From contig NC_091374.1 in NCBI RefSeq assembly GCF_038502225.1, positions 4,722,909 through 4,786,908 on the forward strand: a stretch of 64,000 nt of DNA. Reading direction: 5' to 3'. The position numbers were made by a program, and so were the translations under genes. The notes beneath the pieces were generated by a model that was given only the letters and a program-made list of their open reading frames with translations, did no database searches and was not told the DNA's origin. Origin of the DNA: Cherax quadricarinatus. Taxonomy: Eukaryota; Arthropoda; Malacostraca; Decapoda; Parastacidae. Shown here piece after piece: positions 1 through 11,700 of this stretch (positions within the stretch are counted from its first letter, which is position 1; the number at the start of each line of letters is the position of its first letter).

Positions 1-344
1 CAGTTTCAATATATTTTTTAAACTTCTCAATCTCCCACCAACATCTTACAAACTTACCTCTCAGCAAGTTATGTATTTTTTTCTACTCTTCCTCTTGCTA
101 TAACCCATTCCCCTTTCCTACACTTCTTTAAATATTCTTCACTGCATATAAAAATACTGTATTTTATAGACATCAACAACAGTACAGTACTTGGGTAGGA
201 CATATTTCTTACGTTGACAAATCCACAAATACAGCAAACAGCTCCTTTCCCTTTACTAAGCATTTCTTATTTAGAGGTACATGCTTATATCCCCCTCTGT
301 AATAACTTATCTTATTCCCTTTCATTTTGTACAAAGGAACCACA
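1..344. other. AT-rich flank without recognisable gene
   Basis: This stretch before the Tc1-like element is AT-rich. The 64-codon open frame on the minus strand has no recognisable domain or codon pattern. I see nothing else in it. Confidence 0.5.
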
Positions 345-610
345 TACAGTGCTAATCACAGCATTATGCCGGGTGAGCGCCCCGGCATAATACCATGACG
401 AAAATCAAAGGCCTACCATACATAAGAACATAAGAAAGAAGGAACACTGCAACAGGTCTACTGACCCACGCGGAACAGGTCCATGTCCCCCCCCAGATTA
501 GACCAATGACCCACCCCCTGGATTATCCCAATGACCCACACAGTCTGGTCATCCTCACTCAAGGATGGAGCACTGTACCAGACCCAGCAGCAAAGCTAGT
601 CAGGTCCAAC

Positions 611-1726
611 TCACACCCACCCACACCCACTCATGTATTTATCTAACCTATTTTTAAAACTACACAAAGTTTTAGCCTCAATAACTGTACTCGGGAGCTT
701 GTTCCACTCATCCACAACTCTATTACCAAACCAGTGCTTTCCTATATCCTTCCTGAATCTGAATTTTTCCAACTTGAAACCATTGCTGCGAGTCCTGTAT
801 TGGCTGGAAATTTTCAGCACACTATTTACATCCCCTTTATTTATTCCTGTTTTCCATTTATACACCTCGATCATATCCCCCCTAATTCTACGCCTTTCGA
901 GAGAGTGCAGATTCAGGGCCCTCAGTCTATCCTCATAGGGAAGATTTCTGATACATGGGATCATCTTTATCATCCTCCTTTGTACGTTTTCCAGAGCATT
1001 TATATCCATTCTGTAATACGGTGACCAGAACTGAGCAGCATAATCTAAATGAGGCCTAACCAAGGATATATAGAGTTGAAGAACAACCTGAGGACTTCTA
1101 TTATTTATACTTCTAGATATGAAGCCAAGAATTCTGTTAGCTTTATTGCGAACACTAATGCACTCTTGTCTTGGTTTTAGATTACTGCTAACCAGAACTC
1201 CTAAATCCTTTTCGCAATCGGTAGTATTAAGATCTACATTATTTAGTTTATGTGTGGCATGGTTATTTAACTGTCCAACATTTAGAACTTTGCATTTGCC
1301 AATATTAAACTGCATCTGCCACTTCTCCGACCATAGCGTCAGTCTATTTAAATCATCCTGGAGTGCTCTAATGTCCTCATTAGAATGAATTGGACGGCCT
1401 ATTTTGGTGTCATCAGCAAATTTGCTTGTGTCGCTATTTATTCCCTCATCTATGTCGTTTATGTAAGTTGTGAACAACAATGGGCCCAACACTGACCCCT
1501 GAGGAACACCGCTTGTGACGTGCCCCCATTCTGATTTCTCCCCATTTATGCAAACTCTCTGCTGTCTATTTGTCAGCCATGCCTCTACCCAGGAAAAAAT
1601 TTCTCCTCCTATTCCGTGTGCCCTAAGTTTCCTCAATAGCCTCTGGTGTGGAACTCTATTGAAAACCTTACTGAAGTCTATATACACAATATCATATTCA
1701 TTACCATGATCTGCCTCCTCAAACAC
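611..1726 (-). pseudogene. CR1-like reverse transcriptase, C-terminal two thirds
   Basis: This open frame of 371 codons holds the palm and thumb of the reverse transcriptase: the substrate-binding block VPQGSVLGP, the active-site box FADD and the conserved C-terminal tail ending WNKLPSTVIEAKTLCSFKNRLDKY. It starts inside the protein. The missing N-terminal part lies at 2863-3268 beyond an inserted DNA element. The absence of internal stops over 1.1 kb suggests the LINE itself is not very old, although it is now disrupted. Confidence 0.85.
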
Positions 1727-1797
1727 CTTAGTGAAAAAAGTTAGTAAATTCGTAAGACAGGAACGCCCCTTTGTAAAACCGTGTTGAAAATCATTAA

Positions 1798-2858
1798 CCC
1801 TTTGACTGTCGCAACCCCCAATCCTGAGGTGTCTCCTGGTGTCGCAGAATTTAAAAAAAAAATTATTTTTTCTTATGAAATGATAGAGAATCTTTTCCCG
1901 ATTGTAATGACACCAAAAAAACGAAATTTGATGGAAAACTGACGGAATTATGCTCTCGTGAAGTTAGCGACCTCGGCGCTGTTTGCAAATCGGCTATTTC
2001 GCCCACTTTGAGCGCTATTTTCGGCTAATTCCATTGTTCCAGTCGCCCAAACTCATAGCTATTTCTTTAGAACTCCATTTTTTCTATCGACTGAGTACAA
2101 GAAACTGCCCATTTACCGATTTCAACTACCTAATAATGTGGTCAGAAATTTGCAATTTGGCCAATTTCACGAAAACTAAAAAATATGACAATTTCAAAAT
2201 AAGGTCCAGAATGAACAATGCAGACATTCCTGGCTCTAAAATAACATTTTCTTTGCTCATCAGTCATGTCTCCAGGCCCCTCTGATATTACTCTTCCTGT
2301 CTATTTTGAATTTTTATTCAAACAAAGAATAGAAGACTTACTATTATACAGACTACTACAATACTGTAATAATTGTATAAATAACATCAACCCATTCATG
2401 ACTGCATATTAGAATGGCTAGTTGGACATTTATTGGACAATGGCATCATTTGTTTACTTTTGAACATTAGCAAAAATCAAACATTTCCCCTACTTTGAGC
2501 TCCATTTCTAGGTTCTTTTTATATTAAAGTCAATCAAAATCACCTCTGTTTCTATAATATGTTTTCCATTCTATCAAATGAGACCAAGAAAACGAGAATA
2601 CAACCATAAATACTATACAAAAATAGACCACAAAGTCGGCATTTTAATAAAAAAAATGGTCAGTTTTTTTTTTCTCATGCACTGCGTGCTCCAGGATTTT
2701 TTTTATATGATGCACACTGACCACACAGACCCATTCTCTCACATGTGGGCCTACCAGCTTTCTCCTGCTTGATTTGAAGCCGCTAGAATTTATGAGTATA
2801 TATACTTCAAACACAGTACCTCGTAAGACGTATATATACGGCCGCGACAGTCAAAGGG
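1798..2858 (+). mobile_element. TTAA-type (piggyBac-like) non-autonomous element, copy 1
   Basis: The ends are inverted: the left end begins CCCTTTGACTGTCGC and the right end is its complement (GCGACAGTCAAAGGG). The left flank is TTAA (1794-1797) and the right flank TTAG (2859-2862), which looks like one mutated TTAA duplication. A second copy at 47793-48832 lies in inverted orientation and has intact TTAA on both sides. No transposase is encoded. TTAA targets and CCCTTT-type ends suggest a piggyBac-mobilised element; that assignment is inference. It interrupts the CR1-like reverse transcriptase exactly, since the LINE frame continues on each side. Confidence 0.8.
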
Positions 2859-3446
2859 TTAGTCAATCTGTGCCTGTCAAGATGGCTACGAATTGCTTCG
2901 GCAATTATTGATTCCATAAATTTTCCCACTATGGAGGTAAGGCTTATTGGTCTATAGTTCGAAGCCAAGGACCTGTCACCTGCCTTGTAAATAGGTATTA
3001 CATTTGCCATTTTCCACTTATCAGGCACTATGCCAGTTTGTAGTGATATGTTAAAAAGATTAGCCAAAGGTATGCTAAGTTCCTCTTTACATTCCTTTAA
3101 TACCCTTGCAAACAGTTCATCAGGACCTGGGGATTTGTTAGGTTTTAGTTTCTCTATTTGTCTGAGGACCATGTCACTAGTTACCACTATCGTACATAGT
3201 TTATTATCCTGTTCTACGTAATCTATTATTTCAGGAATATCGCTAGTATTTTCCTGGGTGAAAACTGAGAGGGGGGGCCAGGTAGCAGCCGTTAGCATGA
3301 CATCATGGCCTGCCGCCACACTCCACAGTGGCTCCTCAGTGCTCACGTAGCTGCCGTGGTGAGAGGAAGTGTTGCACTTTTGTCTCTCAGCCACCCCATC
3401 TTTTGTCTAGTGTTCCCTTTGGTTTTGGGGCTATACATGTTTGATT

Positions 3447-4420
3447 ATGTGTAAAAGAAAGTCTTTGACACCTGAAACTATAGCTCAAATCATAGGGCTT
3501 CACGAAGCTGGGCAACAGACGAAAGAATAGTGGAGAATGTTGGTGTGTGTGTGCATTCAGTGAGGAACTGGGTGCAGCGTTTCAAGGCTGGTGGCGGTGT
3601 TGAGTTACCATCTGCCAAACCTTGGCCTGGCCCCTCGAAGAAGACGATCTGTTTGTACCTTAACTGTGTTAAAGAAGCAGTTAGAGAGTACACCTAAGAT
3701 AACGGCTAGAGGCTTGAAAGAAAAGAACCCACATCTTTCAGAGGTGTCTGTAAGTACTGTTAACAGATGCGTATCAGAACTGGGCCGCAGTAGTCACTGC
3801 CAGGTTAAGAAACTGATCCTCCCAAGCCACAGAAGAAATGTAGGCTGGATTATGCAAAGAAACATCTTTACTGGAATCCTCAACAGTGGACTGAAGTACT
3901 GTACTTTGGAGTGATGAAACAACCTTCACTGTTACCTGTAACCGTGGGGGATGTGTGTACCGGCCCAGAGGCAGTGACCCGCTAGACCCATGCTACACCT
4001 GTGATACCACCAAACACCCAGACTCGCTCATGGTTTGGGGGTATTTCAGTGCTCAGAGTGTTGGTGAACTCATTGTGCTTCCCAAAAACCAGTATATGAA
4101 CCAGTATAATTACCAGGAGTTATTGTGTGACAATTTACCTCAGGCATTTGACAAGTGTGGGGCTATGGTTTTTATGTAGGACGGTGCACAGTGTCATACC
4201 GCCAGATCTGTAGTTCAATGGTTTAAGGACTGTGAAGTAAGGCTCTTTAATGACTGACCAGGCATGCCCCTAGTTTACTGGGCAAGGATATCAGTTCCAT
4301 CCTGCAGCTGGAGGCTGCTCTACATGAAGCATGGAATAATATACCTCCCCAAACCCTCAAGAATTTGTGTGAGAATCTTCTTATGCAGCTGAGGGACATG
4401 ATTTAGTGTAAAGAATGCAG
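3447..4420 (+). pseudogene. Tc1-like transposase, broken
   Basis: The frame starts MCKRKSLTPETIAQIIGLHE, the helix-turn-helix start typical of Tc1-like transposases. It hits a stop and frameshift near 3525. It resumes with a second DNA-binding half containing VRNWVQRFKAGGG and a proline-rich linker (KPWPGPSKKT). The first catalytic Asp region reads LWSDETTFTV near 3905-3935, after a frameshift. The second reads DGAQCHTA near 4180, just after an in-frame stop. The third acidic position region (LFND, stop, PGMP) near 4250 is degraded. At least three stops or frameshifts separate the pieces, so no working enzyme can be made. The family is clear from motif order; the precise subfamily is not. Confidence 0.85.
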
Positions 4421-4559
4421 CACCAAACTTTCATGGTAGGTGTTTGTGTTTTGGTACGCGTGTGGGGGAGGAATGGCATAATGCCATGACTAGCACTGTA
4501 AATTAACTGGCATTTTTTTTTTTACTTTTATGTACACAATGAACAATTTACCAGTCTTT

Positions 4560-5265
4560 CCCACTCTCATCACATACTATTTGGCTCTCACTCTTTTTAC
4601 ATATACACAGTCAGCATATGTACCAGCCATTCCCACTTTCAATTATTTTACTGCTGCTCTTGCACTTTTCTTAAATGTTTCAAGCTTTTCTCTTATTCAG
4701 ATACCATATCTCATTCCTCCCACCCAGCATAAAATTTCTGCCTCCATTTCTTGTCAATTTAGTGCTTTATTTGATTATAATAATAATCTACCTCCATTTC
4801 ATTGTATCACCACTTTCACTTTTGACAGATGGGTCCATTTATTCCATTGTTGACAAGGCCTCACCTATTTTTTCATTTGCTCTTCTTTTGCACTCTTAAC
4901 TTCTCCATTTTTTCTATATAGTGCATCTAACTTACATTTTTACATTCCAGGAACCAAACATTTGCTAATTATTCACTTTTGCCAGAGTTCCACATATGTA
5001 AGTTGCCCTATCACTTTTCTTCTTTCACTTATAATCAAATCTCTGCTATGCCTCATACACTACTACTACTTTCTTAAATCTACACCACCCCTTTTTAGCA
5101 TCCTCCCATCACCTTCACATCTACCTTTTGATGCTCTCCTACAATGATCAGACATATCAGTTACTCCTTTAGTATATTTACGTTCAAAAGACTGCCCATA
5201 AACCTTTCGTCTACTACATAGTCCATTATTATAATCTACAGTGCCTTTTTCTTGCATATACATCC
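4560..5265 (-). pseudogene. Decayed RTE-type LINE remnant (endonuclease and linker region)
   Basis: Reading the minus strand from about 5263, the conceptual peptide contains VDYNN, DMSDH and a Lys/Arg-rich stretch. These align in order with VDYV, DISDH and the basic linker of the better RTE copy at 9578-12046. The plus-strand shadow frame at 4675-4899 also resembles the shadow frame of that copy, which supports shared ancestry. About 25 bp at 4766-4790 (GATTATAATAATAAT) is a short insertion of the I-type LINE/SINE tail. Multiple stops make it non-coding. Confidence 0.55.
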
Positions 5266-5439
5266 AGTCAAGGAAAACAAGATTTTCATTGTGTTTTTTG
5301 GCTGTTCATTGCAGCATGCATGTTGTTCCAGGAAGAAGTGCTTATCAAAAATATTTTTCAGGAGATGCATTCACTACTGCAAGAAAAGCTTTCCTTGTAC
5401 ATATTATTATAAGCATGGGTAAGAACTCAGTTCATAAGG

Positions 5440-5540
5440 CCATGTAGCACCTGGGGAATAAGAGGCAATCAAGTTTGATCCAAGGAAGGGAAGGGTAACT
5501 CCAGTGCCTTGGATCAAGAAACCTTTAGCATCAAGGCACA
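5440..5540 (-). repeat. Old hairpin-headed SINE remnant
   Basis: On the minus strand the segment carries CTTGATCCAAGGCACTGG followed by a CCTTCC block and GATCAAACTTGATTGCC, the body of the SINE family seen intact at 28119 and 39188. It is diverged and lacks clear target duplications. Confidence 0.5.
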
Positions 5541-5669
5541 CTCAAGCCTTAATCTAACATACACTAAATGCCACTTGCAAAAGTCACTGCATATAATGGT
5601 TTTACTTTTGGATGTAGGTTAGTGGCTTGATGCTCTTCCTTTTCCTCAATATGTCCCAATACCTTTACC

Positions 5670-5828
5670 TTCATGGGATTGCTGGGGTGCCTCGATGCTG
5701 GTGAAGGGCTCTTGATTCAAGGAACTGGAGCTCCCCTCCCCATGCGTTAAACCTATTTACCTCCCATTCCACAGGAGTTGTATTACCCTTATATGTTTAG
5801 CAACTCTCCTTGAATATAATAATAATGT
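5670..5828 (+). repeat. Old hairpin-headed SINE copy
   Basis: The segment contains GATGCTGGTGAAGGGCTCTTGATTCAAGG in two pieces of the family consensus, then a poorly conserved middle, then a tail close to TTTAGCAACTC with TATAATAATAATG at the end. It is the same family as the copies at 28119, 31706, 38612 and 39188 but clearly older. Confidence 0.6.
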
Positions 5829-5959
5829 GCTAGAGGTTCTATGAGCATGGGATCTTACATGTGTTATTCATCCATAATGATTGCACACTGACAGATCTTG
5901 GATATTCAGTTTTATCAATGTTTATGTATTACAATTTTTTTAATGTTTAGCTTCTCGTC

Positions 5960-6135
5960 TATGTCTTAAATGGTGCTGATGATTTTTATTACCAGTATAC
6001 AATTTCAATAAGAAGCGCCTAACCTGTAGGGTCATACAGCGCCTGGGTATTGAGAGGTAATCAGGCTTGATCCTAGGAAGGGGAGGGTAGTTCCAGTTCC
6101 TTGGATCAAGATTGTTTAACCAGCATTGAATCACC
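5960..6135 (-). repeat. Old hairpin-headed SINE remnant
   Basis: The plus strand shows GGGTCATACAGCGCCTGGG (complement of the SINE tail CAGGCGCTGTATAATCC), then the CCTTCC body and CTTGATCCAAGG. It is therefore a minus-oriented, diverged copy. Confidence 0.6.
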
Positions 6136-6429
6136 CACTTAAGGGAGAGGGTACTGAGAATGTAGCTGTCTTGTGGCCATTCCTGCATCAGGTCCAAAAG
6201 GTTTTTTCATGAGTTAGGTAATAAGATGCATCTCCAACTAATGAGACATATTATTGTTGCAATAAAACTTCTCATTAGTTGTGCATGTGCTGTTTTACTT
6301 AACACTGTTGGTAATTCTACCAGTGTAAATTCAACTTTTTCATGGGTTAACATTTTATAACACAGATAACTGCTATTTCTAAAGATGTCCATATAAATAC
6401 TGGTCTATAATTTAGTTGGTTTATAATTT

Positions 6430-6700
6430 AGGTATGTCATCAGGAACAGGAAGCTTATGACTTGATAAATTAGACCCATATGCAACACTTGGGTATCTTT
6501 ATTGAAGAAACATTTTGCCACACAGTGGCTTCATCAGTCCTTTACAAAGACGACTGGTGAAGATCAGAAGGAGTTTGAGATAATCAGTCCCTCACCCTGG
6601 AGTCTATGTAATCAGTCCATCAATCTTGAAAAGATTACAACATATATGTTTTCTCAATAAAGATACCCAAGTGTTGCATATGTGTCTAATTTATCAACTT
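6430..6700 (-). repeat. Repeat with inverted termini and a hammerhead-like core (Penelope-type end)
   Basis: The left arm on the plus strand (about 6457-6505: TTGATAAATTAGAC, CATATGCAACACTTGGG, TATCTTTATT) is the reverse complement of the right arm (about 6652-6705). On the minus strand the left arm follows CTGATGA, a hairpin GCCA/TGGC closed by CTGTG, and AAAA, which is a hammerhead-like core with the G of GAAA mutated. The same module with GAAACGTTTCC occurs at 30607. The middle holds no coding sequence. Assignment to Penelope-type elements is by analogy with the GIY-YIG fragment near 31.3-32.2 kb. Confidence 0.5.
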
Positions 6701-8797
6701 ATCAGTTTCCTGAAGCATTTGCCTACAGCTTTTGACTTGTTGAGTTCCCTCTAAAGAAAGAACACAAGGATGTGGTCACCCATCAGTTACTTACCTACAC
6801 CTGAATATTCAAGCTATGCACATCTGGACAAATAGTAGCAATTTGCCTCCCATTAATATCTTTTATGTAAATGGACAAATGGTAGAAAATTACATGTTCC
6901 ATATGAACAGAATATTGCCATTATGGGAAAAAATGTGATCAAACAACACACAACATTTGTGTCTAGTGGGTTACTCAAACATTTGAGAGGGTTTCTATTT
7001 AATTTTGGTGGTAGAATACATCAGATCAAAGGCTATCATTTAATAGTATCTTTACTATCAGATTACTTAAATTTATTACCAGAATATTTATTTTAAGAGA
7101 CATGATGTTACCATGATCATTTTTAAATAACATGAAATTTCAAGTGCATTAATAACAGTGGCTTTGTAGTGTGTGATTTTTTTCATAGTAGCTGAGAAAC
7201 AATTTAACTTTAAAGTTATATTAATTCTCTTGACTATAAAAAGAAAGAATTTCAGTTATATTTGTCCTAGTAATTTCAGCAGCTGGAATAATTTGTACAT
7301 AGTTTGTGAAATCCTTATTTATTATAAAGAGTTTATAAATAATGTTTTTTATTAACTTGTAATATTTATTTCATGTGCAAAATAAATTTTATTTACTGGG
7401 TAAAGTACAAAAAAATGAGGATTCTACAAAAATGTTGAGTGAAGTCAAAAAGATTTGAGATATATAGTCTCACTTCATGATATTTTGATACTGAAATTAT
7501 ATAAATTTACTTTTTAGAGCCACTCACATCTAATATAAGGAAAAGGCAACAATATGTATGAAAGTAAAAGAAAGTTGAGGGGAAATTCCAAGACTGTCAA
7601 AAAAAAGTTAATATTAGCCATACCCTAGCTAATCAGGGTTTTAAGAGTGAAAGGAACAATAGCCAAGATGATAAAAGAAAGGTTGTGGTGACAGTTGATG
7701 ACTGACTTCATAAAATAACGATAATAAACTAGTGTGTGTATGTCATGCCTAATAAGCCAAGTCAAATAAACAAGCCAAATTGTCACAAAATATATTTTTT
7801 GAGAATATTATTTTATGTATTGATATACGACACAAAATTTACATGAAGTTTAGTGGTATGTAATTTTTTTTTACTGTACCATCAGGTTCACATGGAAAAA
7901 AATAAACAAAGTGGCTTAGGTATCACATTGTTGTCACCCCTAACATATTTTGAAGTACATAACATTATTATATTACATATATATATTCTATATACACTAT
8001 ACTACACTGATTGTCATTATTACAACTATTACATTAATTAGCACAGTGATTTGCAACAATACTACAATGATTTGCACAGTGATACACTGACCTTATTATG
8101 CTGAAATTCTGATTAAAATATTATGCTTTGTGAGCATACTAACATCCCATTTGAAGATAAACAAAAAATTACATGATAGTATAGTATCTGGAATAAAGTA
8201 CTGTAAGTTACACTTAAGCTGCATGTATAAATTATGTGATTGGTTCATATTGTGCTTGTCAAACTACTGTGCATACACTGGGCCTCTTCATAGTAGGCCA
8301 TTTCACTTCATTGTCCTCAGGTGAACTAAGGAATCAAAGATACAAACGAAGTAAGTCTTTTATTAAACGACTGTTTTTGATCACTGTGGGGCTCTGTCAT
8401 GTATTAACAAAGCTCCTTCAGGTAGAACATTGTTAAATAAAAGGCTTACTATGTGTATTTTTTGGCTTTTGCCACCCTCTACCTCCTTGTGCTCTGATAG
8501 TCCTACCTCTAGTGCAGGCTCTGTCTATTTCTTAACTAACATCAATTTGCTACATCAGTTGGGGCCATTCCCTTACTACAGTATATTCATGGTTGAAGTG
8601 ATAAACTCACTCGGTTCATTCCCTACACCTAAACTCAAACTCATTGTTATAAAAATAGTGTGCAAACATGGTGATTTACCACTACAGGACAATTAACCTG
8701 AGGAAAATCATATGTCATGTCTCCATCATATATCATGTTCCTTGAATGAGCATAGCAATATTTGACTGATGGAGAGAAGTAACATTTTCTAGATCAC

Positions 8798-11700
8798 CTA
8801 TTTCATGGGTTGTACACCCAGGACTTGTGCCAGCTTCCACTGAAAAAAGATAAACTGTGGTATATTATGTAACTCAGTTGGGGAGTAATACAGTATTATA
8901 AGAAAGGACAGGAGGAAAAAATAAAATAAAAGAGGATACAAATGGAGAATAAGCAGAAAATAAATGGACAATTTTTTAAAATTATCATGAGAACAGTGTT
9001 TTGCTATGTGTACAGCTTTATCTGGTCATGATAAATTCTTGTTATTATCTGGTCATGATAAACTCTTGTTAAAACTACATGGCAAAAGGTTATGCCAGTG
9101 AAAGTTTTTCCTGCAATGTATGTCTGAGTCACCATTGTCAGCACTTCATCACTGGGATCTGTGATAAAGATGGGTTGTGGATTTCTGAGCCATGATGTTT
9201 TTAACTTACCGAGTCTGTGATCTGGTTTATATGATAGGTGATGCCACCCTCCAGCTTCACCTTCTCTACATGGAAACGTTCAGGATCCCCAGGAGCCAAC
9301 ACTGGTTTATCTGGATCAGCCTGAAATAAGAAGTGTGGCTGACATTTAGCCAACCAAGAGAATCCAGGTGTTTTTTACATTAGAGAATTCAACAGATTTA
9401 TGATAATATTGGGTGTAGTAGTACAGTACTTTCCATGAATGTAGTAATACTAATAATAATCCTTATAAAATTATGATTATATAATGGATGAGAAACTATG
9501 GTACTTTCCATTAGAAAAATACACAAATACTCAGCACATAGGTCAATGTTTCAGTCTGACTTAGACCATTAAATCTGGAGTATCTGAGAGAGTTAGAGCA
9601 AAGAAAGGGGTAGCAGTAATGTTGAAGGATCAGTTACGGAAGGAGAAAAGAGAATATGAATGTGTAAATTCAAGAATTATGTGGATTAAAGTAAAGGTTG
9701 GATGCAAAAAGTGGGCCATAATAAGCGTGTATGCACCTGGAGAAGAGAGGAATGTAGAGGAGAGAGAGAGATTTTGGGAGATGTTAAGTGAATGTATAGG
9801 AGCCTTTGAACCAAGTGAGAGAGTAACTGTGGTAGGGGACCTGAATGCTAAAGTAGGAGAAACTTTTAGAGAGGGTGTGGTAGGTAAGTTTGGGGTGCCA
9901 GGTGTAAATGAAAATGGGAGCCCTTTGATTAAACTTTGTATAGAAAGGGGTTTAGTTATAGGTAATACATATTTTAAGAAAAAGAGGATAAATAAGTATA
10001 CAAGATATGATGTAGGGCGAAATGAAGTAGTTTGTTGGATTATGTATAGGTAGATAAAAGACTGTTGAGTAGACTTCAGGATGTACATGTTTATAGAGGG
10101 GCCACAGATATATCAGATCACTTTCTAGTTGTAGCTACACTGAGAGTAAAAGGTAGATGGGATACAAGGAGAATAGAAGCATCAGGGAAGAGAGAGGTGA
10201 AGGTTTATAAACTAAAAGAGGAGGCAGTTAGGGTAAGATATAAACAGCTATTGGAGGATAGATGGGCTAATGAGAGCATAGGCAATGGGGTCGAAGAGGT
10301 ATGGGGTAGGTTTAAAAATGTAGTGTTGGAGTGTTCAGCAGAAGTTTGTGGTTACAGGAAGGTGGGTGCGGGAGGGAAGAGGAGCGATTGGTGGAATGAT
10401 GATATAAAGAGAGTAGTAAGGGAGAAAAAGTTAGCATATGAGAAGTTTTTACAAAGTAGAAGTGATGCAAGGAGGGAAGAGTATATGGAGAAAAAGAGAG
10501 AGGTTAAGAGAGTGGTGAAGCAATGTAAAAAGAGAGCAAATGAGAGAGTGGGTGAGATGTTATCAACAAATTTTGTTAAAAATAAGAAAAAGTTTTGGAG
10601 TGAGATTAACAAGTTAAGGAAGTCTAGAGAACAAATGGATTTGTCAGTTAAAAATAGAAGAGGAGAGTTATTAAATGGAGAGGTTATTAAATGGAGTTAT
10701 TAAATGGTGAGGTATTGGGAAGATGGAGGGAATATTTCGAGGAATTGTTAAATGTTGATGAAGATAGGGAAGCTGTGATTTCGTGTATAGGGCAAGGAGG
10801 AATAACATCTTGTAGGAGTGAGGAAGAGCCAGTTGTGAGTGTGGGGGAAGTTCGTGAGGCAGTAGGTAAAATGAAAGGGGGTAAGGCAGCCGGGATTGAT
10901 GGGATAAAGATAGAAATGTTAAAAGCAGGTGGGGATATTGTTTTCGAGTGGTTGGTGTAATTATTTAATAAATGTATGGAAGAAGGTAAGGTACCTAGGG
11001 ATTGGCAGAGAGCATGCATAGTTCCTTTGTATAAAGGCATAGGGGACAAAAGAGAGTGCAAAAATTATAGGGGGATAAGTTTGTTGAGTATACCTGGTAA
11101 AGTGTATGGTAGAGTTATTATTGAAAGAATTAAGAGTAAGACGGAGAATAGGATAGCAGATGAACAAGGAGGCTTTAGGAAAGGTAGGGGGGGTGTGGAC
11201 CAGGTGTTTACAGTGAAACACATAAGTGAACAGTATTTAAATAAGGCTAAAGAGGTCTTTGTGGCATTTATGGATTTGGAAAAGGCGTATGACAGGGTGG
11301 ATTGGGGGGCAATGTGGCAGATGTTGCAGGTGTATGGTGTAGGAGGTAGGTTACTGAAAGCAGTGAAGAGTTTTTACGAGGATAGTGAGGCTCAAGTTAG
11401 AGTATGTAGGAAAGAGGGAAATTATTTCCCAGTAAAAGTAGGCCTTAGACAAGGATGTGTGATGTCACCCTGGTTGTTTAATATATTTATAGATGGGGTG
11501 CTGTATAGTCCTTGTGGCTTAGTGCTTCTTTTTGATTATAATAATAATAATATAGATGGGGTTGTAAGAGAAGTAAATGCGAGGGTCTTGGCAAGAGGCA
11601 TGGAGTTAAAAGATAAAGAATCACACATAAGGTGGGAGTTCTCACAGTTGCTCTTTGCTGATGACGCTGTGCTCTTGGGAGATTCTGAAGAGAAGTTGCA

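Larger units (their letters stand above)
417..3268 (-). mobile_element. CR1-like LINE, 5' truncated and interrupted
   Basis: On the minus strand the reverse transcriptase starts near 3268 with fingers motifs (KPNKSPGPDEL, WKMANVIPIYKAGDRS, NYRPISLTSIVGK) down to about 2863. It is cut by the TTAA element (1798-2858) and resumes at about 1793. From there it runs to 611 with YIDFSKVFNRVPH, SGVPQGSVLGPLLF, the catalytic FADD box (SKFADDTKIG) and the thumb region (YEDRLRALNLHSLERRRIRGD) typical of CR1-clade elements. The 3' end near 417-440 reads, in plus orientation, CATAAGAACATAAG, a common CR1/L2-type 3' terminus. There is no endonuclease domain, so the copy is 5' truncated. Clade naming is from motif resemblance. 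Confidence 0.85.
347..4498 (+). mobile_element. Tc1/mariner DNA transposon carrying nested insertions
   Basis: The left end begins CAGTGCTAATCACAGC and runs into CATTATGCC. The right end reads GGCATAATGCC followed by ATGACTAGCACTG. The two ends are inverted repeats of each other and each is bordered by TA (345-346 and 4499-4500), the target duplication of Tc1/mariner elements. A decayed transposase lies in the right part (about 3447-4420). About 2.85 kb of LINE sequence (417-3268) sits between the left end and the transposase, so the original element was probably about 1.3 kb. A second GC-rich inverted motif at 370-385 lies just inside the left end. The family assignment rests on the transposase, the TA duplications and the end match. 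Confidence 0.85.
4501..8797. other. Intergenic, repeat remnants and 3' flank of the oxidoreductase gene
   Basis: Apart from the repeats listed between 4560 and 6700, the remainder (6700-8797) is AT-rich without coding sequence. The part near 8350-8797 likely holds the 3' UTR of the minus-strand oxidoreductase. Confidence 0.45.
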
